A stretch of 64,000 nt of DNA from Streptomyces phaeofaciens (lineage in GTDB: Bacteria; Actinomycetota; Actinomycetes; Streptomycetales; Streptomycetaceae): the NCBI RefSeq assembly GCF_014648915.1, contig NZ_BMSA01000028.1, positions 1 through 64,000 on the forward strand, read 5' to 3'. The notes under the pieces were generated by a model. It searched no databases and was not told where the DNA came from. It saw only the letters and a program-made list of their open reading frames with translations. The translations under genes were made by a program, and so were the position numbers. Each line of letters opens with the position of its first letter. Position 1 is the first letter of the stretch. Below are positions 33,350-42,701 of the stretch, piece after piece.

Positions 33350-34468
33350 ATGGTTCGTGGACGTCTCAGAGAGCTTCGTCTGTCGCGGGAGCCGCGTCAT
33401 GCGCTGCTCGCGGTGCCGATCGCGCTCATCGTGATTGTCACGGTGATCGACGTTCTAGCTCCGCCCAATGTCCACCTCGGACCGTTTCTGGTCGCCGCAC
33501 CCGCTGTCACAGCGTCGTTCGCCGGGCCCCGGACGACCGCGGGCGTCGGCGCGCTCGCCGTCCTGGCCCAGGCCGTCGTCGCGGCGGCGCGCACCAGCCT
33601 CGTCGATCTGAACCACTCCTTTCAGCTGATCACCCTGATCCTGATGTCGGCGTTCGCGACCTCGTTCGCCGCCCGGAGGGAACGCCATGAGAGGGAGCTG
33701 ACGCAGCTGCGCTCGGTGGCGACGGCCGCGCAAGAGGTGGTGCTCAAGCCGCTTCCGCACCGGATCGGCCCGTTGCGTATCGCCTCGGTCTACCTGGCCG
33801 CCGAATCAGAGGCCCAGATCGGCGGCGACCTGTACGCCGCCGCCCGCACGGAGAAGGGAACCCGGATCGTCATCGGCGATGTCAGGGGCAAGGGCCTGGA
33901 GGCGGTCGGGGATGCCGCTCTCCTTCTCGGGGCGTTCCGGGGCGCGGCACACCGGCAGGCCGATCTGTCCGCGCTTGTCACCTTCCTGGAGGGGGCCGTC
34001 TCCTCGGACCTGGACGACCCTGCGGCTCCCGTCGGGGCCGAGGACCGCGGCGAGGCGTTCACCACGGCCGCCATGATGGACATCCCGGACGAAGAGCCGG
34101 TCCTGCACCTGATCAACTGCGGGCACCCGCCGCCCCTGCTGGTGCGCGGCGGCCGCGTCAGTGCGCTCGAAGTGCACCAGCCGGCGCCGCCGCTGGGCCT
34201 CACCGCGTTCGCGGAGACCGATCTCACCGCGGAGGCGTTCACCTTCGAGCACGGCGACATCGCGCTTCTCTACACGGACGGTGTGATCGAGGCCCGCAAT
34301 GGCGACGGCATGTTCTATCCGCTCGCGGAACGGGTGGCCGCCAAAGCCGACAAGAGCCCCGACGCCCTCGTCGCACGCCTGCGCAAGGACTTGATGCGCC
34401 ATGTCGGCGGTCATCTTGGCGACGACGCCGCCATGGTGGCGATCGAGCGCATGCCGCGGCCGTCCTGA
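33350..34468 (+). CDS. Membrane-anchored PP2C-type phosphatase (SpoIIE/RsbU-like)
   Basis: A 372-residue protein. Residues about 18-110 hold three to four hydrophobic spans, and about 130-370 form a PP2C/SpoIIE phosphatase domain with metal-ligand motifs EAQIGGDLYAAARTEKGTRIVIGDVRGKG, LINCGHPPPLLVRGG and ALLYTDGVIEARN. Such enzymes dephosphorylate anti-sigma-factor antagonists to release an alternative sigma factor. The ATG at 33350 is taken; a GTG at 33335 is possible. A second, larger SpoIIE-type phosphatase follows 245 nt downstream. The membrane part suggests input from the envelope. Confidence 0.92.
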   Translation: MVRGRLRELRLSREPRHALLAVPIALIVIVTVIDVLAPPNVHLGPFLVAAPAVTASFAGPRTTAGVGALAVLAQAVVAAARTSLVDLNHSFQLITLILMSAFATSFAARRERHERELTQLRSVATAAQEVVLKPLPHRIGPLRIASVYLAAESEAQIGGDLYAAARTEKGTRIVIGDVRGKGLEAVGDAALLLGAFRGAAHRQADLSALVTFLEGAVSSDLDDPAAPVGAEDRGEAFTTAAMMDIPDEEPVLHLINCGHPPPLLVRGGRVSALEVHQPAPPLGLTAFAETDLTAEAFTFEHGDIALLYTDGVIEARNGDGMFYPLAERVAAKADKSPDALVARLRKDLMRHVGGHLGDDAAMVAIERMPRPS

Positions 34469-34713
34469 AGAGCGAACGGCCAGGACGCCCCGGACCCGCA
34501 CCTGAGGTGACCTGCGCCGAGCGCGTGCTCGGAAGCAGCGGCCGGGGGAGCGTCGCCGCACAGGCGCCGGCGGCGCTCCCCTCGTACACATGGGGAGATG
34601 ATCTGTAACTGAAGTGACCGATGTGACAACAGAGGCGACGGATTGTCGGCCTGCAGGGACGGTTCGCGGGCAGGACCCGTGACGGCGCGGAGGGACCGTG
34701 CTAGAAAGACCGG

Positions 34714-37392
34714 ATGGAAGACCGTATTGCCCGACTTCGACGCATATCGCTGTGGTCACTGGCGCGAAGGAACGCGCGGAGCGTCGCGGGGCAGATACTC
34801 CTTCTCCAGGTGGCGCTGGTGGTGCTGCTCGTGGCATTCGCCGTCTTCGCCCTAGTCCTCCAGTCGCAGCGGCACACCAACGCCGAGGCCAAACGGCGCT
34901 CCATAGCCGTCGCCCAGACTTTCGCGCACTCCCCCGGCGTGCTGACCGCACTGCAGGCCCCGGATCCCTCGAAGGTCCTGCAGCCGCTGACCGAGGCGGG
35001 GCGCAAGTCCGCGGGCGTCGACTTCGTCGTGGTGATGGACACGAAAGGGATCCGCTACACCCATCCGCTGCCGGACCGGATCGGGAAGCAGTTCGTGGGA
35101 AAGATCCAGCCGTCGCTGGCGGGGAAGGTCTATACCGAAAGCGTGCACGGCCCCCTGGGCCGGGAAGTCCAGGCGACCGTGCCCATACGGAACGACCAGC
35201 AGCAGGTCGTGGCCCTCGTCTCCGCCGGGCTGAAGGTCAAGAACGTGACCAGTCTGGTGGACCGGCAGATTCCGATCATCCTGACCGCCGGGGCCGGCGC
35301 ACTGGGCGCGGCCACCGCCGCCACCGTCCTGGTGGGACGGCGGTTGCGGCGCCAGACTCACAGTCTGGCTCCCAACGAGATGGCGCGCATGTACGAGCAC
35401 CACGACGCGGTGCTGCACTCCGTGCGCGAAGGGGTGCTCATCGTCAACGTCGAGGGGCGCCTGCTGCTGGCGAACGACGAGGCCAGGCGACTGCTGGAAC
35501 TGCCCTCGGACGCCGAGGGGAAGCCCGTGTCCCAGCTGTCGAGCCTGGAGCCTGAGATGGTGTCGTTGCTCAGCTCCGGCCGCGAGGCCACCGACGAGGT
35601 GCACCTGGCCGGGTCGCGGCTGCTGGCGGTCAACCAGAGGCCCACGGGGCGCGGCGGAGGCCCCAAGGGCACCGTGGTGACACTGCGCGACTCCACGGAG
35701 CTGCGGGCCGTGGCCGGCAGGGCCGAAATCACAGGTGAGCGGCTGAAGCTGCTCTACGACGCCGGGCTGGGCGTCGGCACCACCCTGGACGTGATCGAAA
35801 CCGCCGACGAACTCGCCCGCATCGCCGTCCCCCGTTTCGCCGACTTCGTCACCGTGGACCTGGCCGACACCGTTCTGCACGGCGAGGAACCGTCGGCCAC
35901 GGCGAAAGGTATGCGACGCGTCGCCGTATGCGGTATCCGCGACGACCAACCGCTCTACGAGAAGGGCCGGTTGATCGACTTTCTGCCGTCCACGCCCCAG
36001 GCACGCGGCTACGGCAGCGGCAGCTCGGAACTGGTGACCGACCTGTCCACCGCGACGGGCTGGCATCTGCAGGATCCGGAACGCACCGAGCAGATCGTGG
36101 ACTACGGCATCCATTCGCTCATCGTGGCTCCGATCCAGGCCCGCGGTGTCGTGCTGGGCATGGTCAACTTCTGGCGCTCCAAGGAGCACGACCCCTTCGA
36201 CGAGGAGGAGCTCGCGCTCGCGGAGGAGCTGGTGGCTCGTGCCGCGATCAGTATCGACAATGCCCGCCGGTACACGCGCGAGCACGCCCTGGCGGTCACC
36301 CTCCAGCGCAGCCTGCTGCCGCGAGCCCTGCCCGAGCAGAACGCCCTCGACATCGGCTACCGGTACCTCCCGGCCCAGTCGGGGGTGAGCGGGGACTGGT
36401 TCGATGTGATTCCGCTGCCGGGCGGCCGCGTGGCGCTGGTCGTCGGTGACGTGGTCGGACACGGCCTGCACGCCGCCGCGACCATGGGCCGGCTGCGGAC
36501 CGCCGTGCACAACTTCTCCGCGCTCGATCTGCCGCCCGATGAGCTGCTGAGCCATCTGGACGACCTGGTCGGGCGTATCGACCAGGACGAGGCGTGCACG
36601 GACAGCCCCGCCGCCGTGGTGGGCGCCACCTGCCTGTACGCGGTGTACGACCCTGTGACGTGCCGCTGCACGGTGGCACGCGCGGGGCACCTGGCTCCCG
36701 CGCTGGTCGATCCTGACGGAGACGTCACGTTTCCCGACCTGCCGACGGGTCCGCCGCTGGGTCTGGGCGGCATGCCCTTCCAGGCCGCCGAGCTGGACAT
36801 CGTCGAAGGCTCCCGGCTCGTCCTGTACACCGACGGTCTCATCGAGGACCGGACCCGTGACCTCGACGAAGGAATGGAACTCCTGCGCAAGGCCCTGGCG
36901 GGTCACCCCGAGCGCGCACCGGAGGAGAGCTGCCAGGCCGTGCTGGAATCGCTGCTGCCCGAGCGCCCCGCGGACGACGTGGCTCTGCTCATCGCCCGGA
37001 CCCATGCGCTGCCGCCGGATCGGATCGCCGAGTGGAACGTGCCACCCGATCCGGCCGCCGTCGCCGGGGTGCGGGCCGCGGCGAGCGACAAGCTCGAAGA
37101 GTGGGGCCTGTCCGAACTCAGCTTCAGCACCGAACTGGTGCTGAGCGAGCTCGTCACCAACGCCGTCCGCTACGGTTGCGAGCCGATCCACTTGAGGCTG
37201 ATCCACGACCGCGTGCTGATCTGCGAGGTGGCCGACGGCAGCAGCACCTCGCCCCATCTGCGGTACGCCGCGACGACCGACGAAGGTGGCCGGGGCCTGT
37301 TCCTGGTGTCGCAGTTGACCGAGCGCTGGGGAACCCGGTACACCCCCCAGGGCAAGGTGATCTGGGCCGAGCAGGCGCTGCCGGATCAGTGA
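34714..37392 (+). CDS. Multidomain SpoIIE-type phosphatase/anti-sigma kinase with Cache, PAS and GAF sensors
   Basis: An 892-residue signalling protein. After a TM helix at about 25-48 comes an extracytoplasmic single-Cache sensor (about 50-185, with VVMDTKGIRYTHPLPDRIGKQFVG in CitA style), then a second TM (about 188-208) and a PAS domain (about 225-335, LHSVREGVLIVNVEGRLLLANDEA). A GAF domain spans about 350-530 and a PP2C/SpoIIE domain about 545-765 (SGVSGDWFDVI, VVGDVVGHGLHAAATMG, YTDGLIEDR). A C-terminal HATPase_c domain (about 775-890, LVLSELVTNAVRYG, GGRGLFLVSQL) has the RsbW-like kinase layout. It combines both opposing activities of a partner-switch system and would control an alternative sigma factor from outside signals. 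Confidence 0.94.
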   Translation: MEDRIARLRRISLWSLARRNARSVAGQILLLQVALVVLLVAFAVFALVLQSQRHTNAEAKRRSIAVAQTFAHSPGVLTALQAPDPSKVLQPLTEAGRKSAGVDFVVVMDTKGIRYTHPLPDRIGKQFVGKIQPSLAGKVYTESVHGPLGREVQATVPIRNDQQQVVALVSAGLKVKNVTSLVDRQIPIILTAGAGALGAATAATVLVGRRLRRQTHSLAPNEMARMYEHHDAVLHSVREGVLIVNVEGRLLLANDEARRLLELPSDAEGKPVSQLSSLEPEMVSLLSSGREATDEVHLAGSRLLAVNQRPTGRGGGPKGTVVTLRDSTELRAVAGRAEITGERLKLLYDAGLGVGTTLDVIETADELARIAVPRFADFVTVDLADTVLHGEEPSATAKGMRRVAVCGIRDDQPLYEKGRLIDFLPSTPQARGYGSGSSELVTDLSTATGWHLQDPERTEQIVDYGIHSLIVAPIQARGVVLGMVNFWRSKEHDPFDEEELALAEELVARAAISIDNARRYTREHALAVTLQRSLLPRALPEQNALDIGYRYLPAQSGVSGDWFDVIPLPGGRVALVVGDVVGHGLHAAATMGRLRTAVHNFSALDLPPDELLSHLDDLVGRIDQDEACTDSPAAVVGATCLYAVYDPVTCRCTVARAGHLAPALVDPDGDVTFPDLPTGPPLGLGGMPFQAAELDIVEGSRLVLYTDGLIEDRTRDLDEGMELLRKALAGHPERAPEESCQAVLESLLPERPADDVALLIARTHALPPDRIAEWNVPPDPAAVAGVRAAASDKLEEWGLSELSFSTELVLSELVTNAVRYGCEPIHLRLIHDRVLICEVADGSSTSPHLRYAATTDEGGRGLFLVSQLTERWGTRYTPQGKVIWAEQALPDQ

Positions 37393-38570
37393 AGGGCGGG
37401 GTGGTCGGGCAGTTCCACGGTGCTGCTGACCCTCTCGCCCAGCTTGAGCATGCCGTTCAGGAACATGGGGCGGGACAGCAGGGCATTGCGCAGGCGTATG
37501 CCGGTGGTGGTGGCGGGGGCGAGGAACTTCCCGGTACGGTCGCCGCCCGCCTGGCAGCCCGTGGCGTACTTCCGGAGCCGGCTCTCGTACCGGGTGAAGG
37601 CCGTCCCGTACTCGCCTTGGGCACGGGCGAGTTCGCCGGCCAGCACATAGGCGGCAACCACCGCGGTTCCCGTGCCCATACCGCCGATGGTGGCCCCGCA
37701 GGCGGCATCGCCGACAAGGCACACTCGTCCCGTGGACCAGGTGTCCACGTCGGCCCGGCTGATCGAGTCGAAGTACAGGTCGGGCGCGTCGTCAAGGGAG
37801 GCGAGCAGGCGGGGCACCTGCCAGCCGAGACCGGCGAAGGCGTCGGCGATCAACTTCTTCTGCTGTGCGAGGTCGTGCCGGTCGTAGGACAGCTCGGGCG
37901 CGGCGAAGAGGAAGAACGCCCCGGCCCGCGCCGAGTCCCGGTGGTCGACACCGACGGAGGCGAGCCGTCCCGGCACGTTGTAGCCGACCGAGCCCTGGTC
38001 GACACCCGGGTGGTTGTCGTTGGACAGTTGCCAGGTGGCGGCGTAGTAGCCGAGGTGGCTGACGTAGTTCTCCTCCGGCCCGAAGGCGAGCCGGCGGACG
38101 TTGGAGTGCAGGCCGTCCGCTCCGATCACCAGGTCGAAGTCGCGTGAGGCACCGCTTCGGAAGTCGACCCGCACGCCGGACGAGGTCTCCTCGAGTCCGG
38201 TGATCGAGTCGCCGAAGATGTACTCGGCGTAGGGGGCACTGTGCTCGTACAGCGTTCGGGCCAGGTCTCCGCGGAGGACCTCTATCGCGCCGCCTGCGAA
38301 CTCGGCGGGCAGCCGCAGCAGCGTTCGGCCGCCTTCGTCGACGAAGCGCATCGGGCTGCCGCCGGTCTGGATGCGGCGCAGCTCAGGAAGCAGACCCATG
38401 CGCTCCAGCACGGTCAGGTGTGTCTCGCCGCGAAAATCGACGGCCTGACCGCCTCCGCGCAGCGCCGGGGCCAGCTCGACGACGGTGGGGCGGAAGCCGC
38501 GGCGTCCCAGCCAGTAGGCGAGCGCCGGGCCGGCGATGCTCGCGCCGGAGATGAGGACGGTCCTGTTCAC
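37386..38570 (-). CDS. FAD-dependent monooxygenase (PHBH/TetX-type)
   Basis: A 394-residue flavoprotein. The N-terminal dinucleotide motif is VLISGASIAGPALAYWLGRRG (GxGxxG variant GASIAG), the DG motif appears as LVIGADGLHSNVRR, and the third FAD motif is GRVCLVGDAACGATIGGMGTG. It would hydroxylate an aromatic or other small substrate with NAD(P)H and O2. GTG 38570 is preceded by GAGGAG and is preferred to 38606. It is divergent from a TetR regulator, with two operator-like palindromes between. The 3' end overlaps the SpoIIE gene by 7 nt on the opposite strand. Confidence 0.92.
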   Translation of the reverse strand: MNRTVLISGASIAGPALAYWLGRRGFRPTVVELAPALRGGGQAVDFRGETHLTVLERMGLLPELRRIQTGGSPMRFVDEGGRTLLRLPAEFAGGAIEVLRGDLARTLYEHSAPYAEYIFGDSITGLEETSSGVRVDFRSGASRDFDLVIGADGLHSNVRRLAFGPEENYVSHLGYYAATWQLSNDNHPGVDQGSVGYNVPGRLASVGVDHRDSARAGAFFLFAAPELSYDRHDLAQQKKLIADAFAGLGWQVPRLLASLDDAPDLYFDSISRADVDTWSTGRVCLVGDAACGATIGGMGTGTAVVAAYVLAGELARAQGEYGTAFTRYESRLRKYATGCQAGGDRTGKFLAPATTTGIRLRNALLSRPMFLNGMLKLGERVSSTVELPDHPALH

Positions 38571-38591
38571 GGGCTCCTCTTTCCAGAAACT

Positions 38592-38635
38592 GTGTCCACT
38601 GGACACTGACGATTACTGTGTACCATAGACACAGT
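38592..38635. promoter_or_regulatory. Two TetR operator candidates
   Basis: GTGTCCACTGGACAC (38592-38606) is a perfect odd-centred palindrome. ACTGTGT-N7-ACACAGT (38615-38635) is a second with perfect 7-bp arms; both share the GTGTC/GACAC core. They occupy the 105-nt divergent region between the monooxygenase and TetR genes, where a TetR dimer would block both promoters. Confidence 0.75.
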
Positions 38636-38675
38636 TGGATGGGTTCGACAAGGCAGAACGGGAGGGGAGGGGAAC

Positions 38676-39392
38676 GTGGGCGACGAGCACGCCGAGACGG
38701 TGCGACTCCTGTGGGGACCGCACCCCAAGCCCGCGCGGGGCCCCAGGCCGACACTCGACCTGGACCGCATCGCGCGGGCCGGCATCGAGATCGCGGACTC
38801 GGACGGATTGTCCGACGTCTCCATGCAGCGGGTCGCCGCGCAACTCGGCGTCACCAAGATGGCGCTGTACCGATACGTGCCGGGCAAGGCCGAGCTGGTC
38901 GCGCTCATGGTCGACGTCGCAATCGGCCCCTACCCGTCAGCGGAGCACGCGGGTGGCGGCTGGCGGGATCAGCTGGAGGACTGGGCCCGCCGGCTGATCA
39001 CCGTCCTTCGCGAACACTCCTGGGCGCTGGAGGCCACCGTCGGGCCGCGGGTCATGGGGCCCGGGGAACTGTCCTGGCTGGAGCGGGCCGTCCGCGCACT
39101 GGACGGGACGGGGCTGACCGGTGCGGAGCGGATGGACGCGGCCGTCCTGCTGGTCGGTCACGCACGCGGCATCACCCAACAGGCCCGCGCGACCGGCTCC
39201 GCGGGCAACCCCGAGGCCCAACTCGGCGCCATCCTCGGCGACCTGATGCAGGCGCACGGCGAGCGATTCCCCGCGCTCGCTTCAGCCCTCACCTCGGCGG
39301 CCCGGTCCAACGGGCAGGATCAGGCATGGGAGTTCGGCCTGGAGCGCATCCTGGACGGCTTGGCCGTGCTCATCGACCGACGCGCTCGATGA
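38676..39392 (+). CDS. TetR/AcrR-family repressor (TetR_C_1 type)
   Basis: A 238-residue protein. The N-terminal helix-turn-helix (about residues 25-75) reads IEIADSDGLSDVSMQRVAAQLGVTKMALYRYV in overlapping pieces, the classical TetR signature with YRYVPGKAEL. The C-terminal domain is of the tetracycline-repressor type. The start is a GTG with a very strong GGAGGGGAGGGG ribosome site. It is divergent from the FAD monooxygenase, which it most likely represses through the paired operators. Because TetX-type monooxygenases degrade drugs, the ligand may be an aromatic antibiotic, but this is inference. Confidence 0.93.
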   Translation: MGDEHAETVRLLWGPHPKPARGPRPTLDLDRIARAGIEIADSDGLSDVSMQRVAAQLGVTKMALYRYVPGKAELVALMVDVAIGPYPSAEHAGGGWRDQLEDWARRLITVLREHSWALEATVGPRVMGPGELSWLERAVRALDGTGLTGAERMDAAVLLVGHARGITQQARATGSAGNPEAQLGAILGDLMQAHGERFPALASALTSAARSNGQDQAWEFGLERILDGLAVLIDRRAR

Positions 39393-39632
39393 CGCCGTAC
39401 GTCGACGCACGGGGAACCGCACCCGTCGACGGTGGTGTGGGCCGTGAGGAGCTGCGACTGGTCCCCGCCGGCCGACCGGCGCGGGGACCGGTCTCGCGCC
39501 GTGGCCCCGCACAACGGCGTGCGGAGCCGTGCCGACCGCGCTCGCCCACTCGGATGGATTCGTGCGTCCGGTGAGTGCAACGCCACTCGTGGTGGCCGTG
39601 GACGTGGTGCGGGCGGCGGAAGGCTGTGGCAC

Positions 39633-41675
39633 ATGTTCACCCCACATGTACGACCGGCGCGGCAGCGACACGGCAATCGCCGCCGCCGGTTCTTCCCGGC
39701 CCGGGCCGGGGCCGTCGCGGCGAGTGTCCTGGCGCTCGTCCTGACCCTCCCCGGCACCGCGGCCGCGGCCCCGGGCGGCCTGGACGCCACCTTCAGCGGT
39801 GACGGCAAGGTGCTCACCTCCATCGCCGCCGACGATCGCGCCAACGACCTGGCGGTCCAGCCGGACGGAAAGATCGTCTCTGTCGGCGCATCCGTCGACG
39901 AGTCGGTGGCGGAGAGCCGCTTCGCGCTGACCCGCCACCATCCCGACGGCACCCCGGACACCGACTTCGGCGGTGACGGCACGGTGACGACCGCCATCAA
40001 CAACATGGGCCCGAGCCTCCAGTGGAGCGAGGCACACGCCGTGGCCCTCCAGGCCGACGGGAAAATCGTCGTCGTGGGCAGCAGTTGGCGGGAGTTCGAG
40101 GACTGCTGCTGGTTCGTGGTGGCCCGCTACAACCCCGACGGGACGCTGGACAACACCTTCAGCGGCGACGGCCGGGTCTTCGCCGACTTCGACGGGCCCA
40201 CCGAGGCCCTCGATGTGGCCGTCGACCCAGTGGGCAGGATCGTCGCGGCAGGCTACAGCGGGGGTCGGATGGCGGTGCTCCGCCTCACGGGCAACGGCAC
40301 CCCGGACACCACGTTCGGCGGCGACGGCACGGTGACCGCGAATCCGGCGGGGCCGGTCCTTCAGGAGGGCGGTGACGGACGTGCCCTGGCGTTGCAGCCC
40401 GACGGGAAGATCGTCGTCGGGGGCCAGGTCGGCTCGACCCGCTTCGACTTCGCGCTGATGCGCTTCAACGCCGACGGCGGCGTGGACACGAGCTTCGACG
40501 GCGACGGCATCGTCCGCACCGACTTCGGCGACTACGAGTCCGTGGAAGGGATCACGCTCCAGCCCGACGGCAAGATCGTCGCTGTCGGCGGCAGCGGAGG
40601 CAGGTTCGCCCTGGCCCGCTACCTGTCCAACGGCGCCCCGGACCCGACCTTCGACGGCAACGGCAGGGTGATCACCACCGGCGGCGCAGCGACGGACGTG
40701 GTGCTCCAGCCCAGTGACGGTCGTATCGTCGTCGCCGGAAGCAACGGACCCGGCGGCAATTTCGCCGTTCTGCGCTACAACCCCGACGGCGGCCAGGACA
40801 CCGGCTTCGGCATCGGCGGTCTGGCGACCGCGGACTTCGGCGGCGGCGACACGGCCAATGGCGTGGCCCTCCAGAGGGACGGAAAGATCGTCGCCGCCGG
40901 CGGGGGCGGAGCGAACAACGACTTCGCCCTGGCCCGCTTCGAGGGCGGCGGCTCCCCTCCGGCACCCGCCGGCGTGGACCTGTCGGTGACGAAGTCCGGT
41001 CCCACCACGGTCAGCATCGGTGACCGGCCCACCTACACCGTGCGGGTCACCAACAACAGCACCACGACCTCCGCCACCAATGTCTCCCTGACCGACACAC
41101 TCACCGGTGTCGCCGTCTCGGTCGTCTCGGCGACCACCGGTTCGGGCACCTGCACCACCACCGCCACCACCGCGAGCTGTTCCCTCGGCACCCTCGCCCC
41201 CGGGACCACCGCCACGGTGACGGTCGCCGCCGAACCACGCGCCACCGGCACCCTCACCGACCGGGCCACGGTCACGGCCGCACAGGCCGACCCCGGCTCC
41301 GGCAACAACACCGCGACCGCGACCACCACCGTCGACAACGCACGCGGCTGCACCCGCATCGGCACCAGCGGGAACGACACCATCACCGGTACCAGCGGCA
41401 ACGACGTCATCTGTGCCCTCGGCGGCGACGACACCGTCAACGCGGGCAACGGCAACGACACCGTCCACGGCGGGTACGGCAACGACCGCATCGACGGCGG
41501 CTCCGGCAACGACACCCTCACCGCGGGCCCCGGCAACGACAATCTGATCGGCAACTCCGGCAGCGACAACCTCAACACCGTCGACAACGTATCCGGCAAC
41601 GACACCGCCAACGGCGGCCTCAACACGGACACCTGCACCACGGACGCGGGCGACACCCGCCTCAGCTGCCCCTGA
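39633..41675 (+). CDS. Secreted delta-60 repeat / DUF11 / RTX-like protein
   Basis: A 680-residue exported protein. A long twin-arginine-like N-terminus (NRRRRFFPARAG) precedes a hydrophobic core with a cleavage site near AAA/AP at residue 46. Residues about 50-445 contain seven to eight delta-60 repeats, each with the strand LQPDGKIVVVG and the linker PDTTFGGDG, which fold as a beta-propeller. A DUF11 (adhesin-like beta sandwich) domain follows (about 448-565). The C-terminus has glycine-rich calcium-binding nonapeptides (GNDTITGTSGNDVICALGG). It likely works at the surface as a binding protein. A TetR gene lies 240 nt upstream, but no functional link is evident. Confidence 0.88.
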   Translation: MFTPHVRPARQRHGNRRRRFFPARAGAVAASVLALVLTLPGTAAAAPGGLDATFSGDGKVLTSIAADDRANDLAVQPDGKIVSVGASVDESVAESRFALTRHHPDGTPDTDFGGDGTVTTAINNMGPSLQWSEAHAVALQADGKIVVVGSSWREFEDCCWFVVARYNPDGTLDNTFSGDGRVFADFDGPTEALDVAVDPVGRIVAAGYSGGRMAVLRLTGNGTPDTTFGGDGTVTANPAGPVLQEGGDGRALALQPDGKIVVGGQVGSTRFDFALMRFNADGGVDTSFDGDGIVRTDFGDYESVEGITLQPDGKIVAVGGSGGRFALARYLSNGAPDPTFDGNGRVITTGGAATDVVLQPSDGRIVVAGSNGPGGNFAVLRYNPDGGQDTGFGIGGLATADFGGGDTANGVALQRDGKIVAAGGGGANNDFALARFEGGGSPPAPAGVDLSVTKSGPTTVSIGDRPTYTVRVTNNSTTTSATNVSLTDTLTGVAVSVVSATTGSGTCTTTATTASCSLGTLAPGTTATVTVAAEPRATGTLTDRATVTAAQADPGSGNNTATATTTVDNARGCTRIGTSGNDTITGTSGNDVICALGGDDTVNAGNGNDTVHGGYGNDRIDGGSGNDTLTAGPGNDNLIGNSGSDNLNTVDNVSGNDTANGGLNTDTCTTDAGDTRLSCP

Positions 41676-41686
41676 CCGCACGACAC

Positions 41687-41716
41687 CGGGCCCCGCACGA
41701 CACCGTGCGGGGCCCG
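41687..41716 (+). terminator. Terminator of the delta-60 repeat protein gene
   Basis: CGGGCCCCGCAC (41687-41698) and GTGCGGGGCCCG (41705-41716) form a perfect 12-bp stem with a 6-nt loop, directly after the stop codon. Confidence 0.85.
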
Positions 41717-41891
41717 CGCGCATCCCAGCGTCTCCCCTACGTCCTGCCCCAGGGCCCGGCCGGGCGATAGGGTCCCGATGTGCGTTGATCTTCCAGGCGG
41801 CAGCCACGTGCGGCCGCGGACGGTGCGGGGCGCCCCATAGCGGGGACGCCCCCGCAGGCATACCCGTCATCACGCCACCGGAGCCCACACC

Positions 41892-42701
41892 ATGACCGCT
41901 CAGCAGCCCCTCACCTACGACGCCTTCGTCGAACTCGCCACCGCCGACTCAGCCGTCGTCGGCCTCGTCCTCAAAGGGTCCCAAGCCCACGACGGCATGA
42001 TCACCCCATACTCCGACCACGACCTGTACGTGGTCCTCGCCGATGACGCCAGGACCGGTCTCACCCGGTTCACCGGCCACCGCAGCGCCGAGCTCGACCT
42101 GGTCGTCGTCACGCTCACCGAGTTCCGTGGGGCCGGGATCCCCGACGGGGAACGCTGCGCCCTCGCCCGCGCCCGTATCGTGCTCGACCGGCTCGACGGA
42201 GGCATCGCCCGCATCCTCGCCGACCGGGGCCGCCTGGACCCCGACGAGGCGTTCCGGGACTCCGGCGAACGGCTCGACGCCTACGCCAACTCCCTCTACC
42301 GCTCCGTCAAGAACCACCGGGACGGCCATGCGCTTGCCGCTCGCCTCGACGCGGCCGACAGCATGCGGTTCCTGCTCGACCTGCTCTTCGCTCTCGACCG
42401 TCGTCCCCGCCCCTACAACAAGTATCTGGAGTGGGAACTCGCCCGGCACCCGCTGCCGGGCTGGGACTCCGACGTTCTGCTCCGTGCCGTGGACCGCATC
42501 TCGGCCACGGGTGACGTGACCCTGCAACGACACCTCTTCTCTCTCGTCGAGGCCTCGGCCCGAGAAGCCGGACACGGCGAAGTGCTGGACGCATGGGGCG
42601 ACGACCTCGACCTCATGCGACCGCAGGAGCCAGACGCCGCCGACTCCCCGCTCTCCGACCTGGTGGTGCCGCCGAGCCCCAGGCCGCCGTCCCGGCCTTG
42701 A
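41892..42701 (+). CDS. Nucleotidyltransferase-fold protein (aminoglycoside nucleotidyltransferase-like)
   Basis: A 269-residue protein. The N-terminal polymerase-beta-type domain has the GS motif at residues 29-30 and the metal-binding DHD (Asp42, Asp44) in YSDHDLYVVL, the minimal nucleotidyltransferase signature, and VELDLVVV-like third acidic residue in AELDLVVVTL. A helical C-terminal domain follows. It would transfer NMP to a hydroxyl of a small molecule or protein; a drug target is possible but unproven. The last 25 residues are Pro/Ser-rich. The gene is alone on its strand segment with no clear partner. Confidence 0.75.
   Translation: MTAQQPLTYDAFVELATADSAVVGLVLKGSQAHDGMITPYSDHDLYVVLADDARTGLTRFTGHRSAELDLVVVTLTEFRGAGIPDGERCALARARIVLDRLDGGIARILADRGRLDPDEAFRDSGERLDAYANSLYRSVKNHRDGHALAARLDAADSMRFLLDLLFALDRRPRPYNKYLEWELARHPLPGWDSDVLLRAVDRISATGDVTLQRHLFSLVEASAREAGHGEVLDAWGDDLDLMRPQEPDAADSPLSDLVVPPSPRPPSRP

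Noticed and set aside
34852..37722. A 956-codon minus-strand frame over the large SpoIIE-type phosphatase
   Set aside because: No ribosome site, no domain; the plus frame contains well-ordered Cache, PAS, GAF, PP2C and HATPase domains.
39830..40940. Regularly spaced repeats that could suggest a CRISPR array
   Set aside because: The repeats encode the delta-60 motifs (LQPDGKIV and similar), are in frame and vary at wobble positions; there are no unique spacers of constant length and no cas genes.
39282..41888. An 868-codon minus-strand frame over the delta-60 repeat gene
   Set aside because: It is the antisense of a repetitive coding region; the plus-strand protein has signal peptide and recognised repeats, and the minus frame has none.
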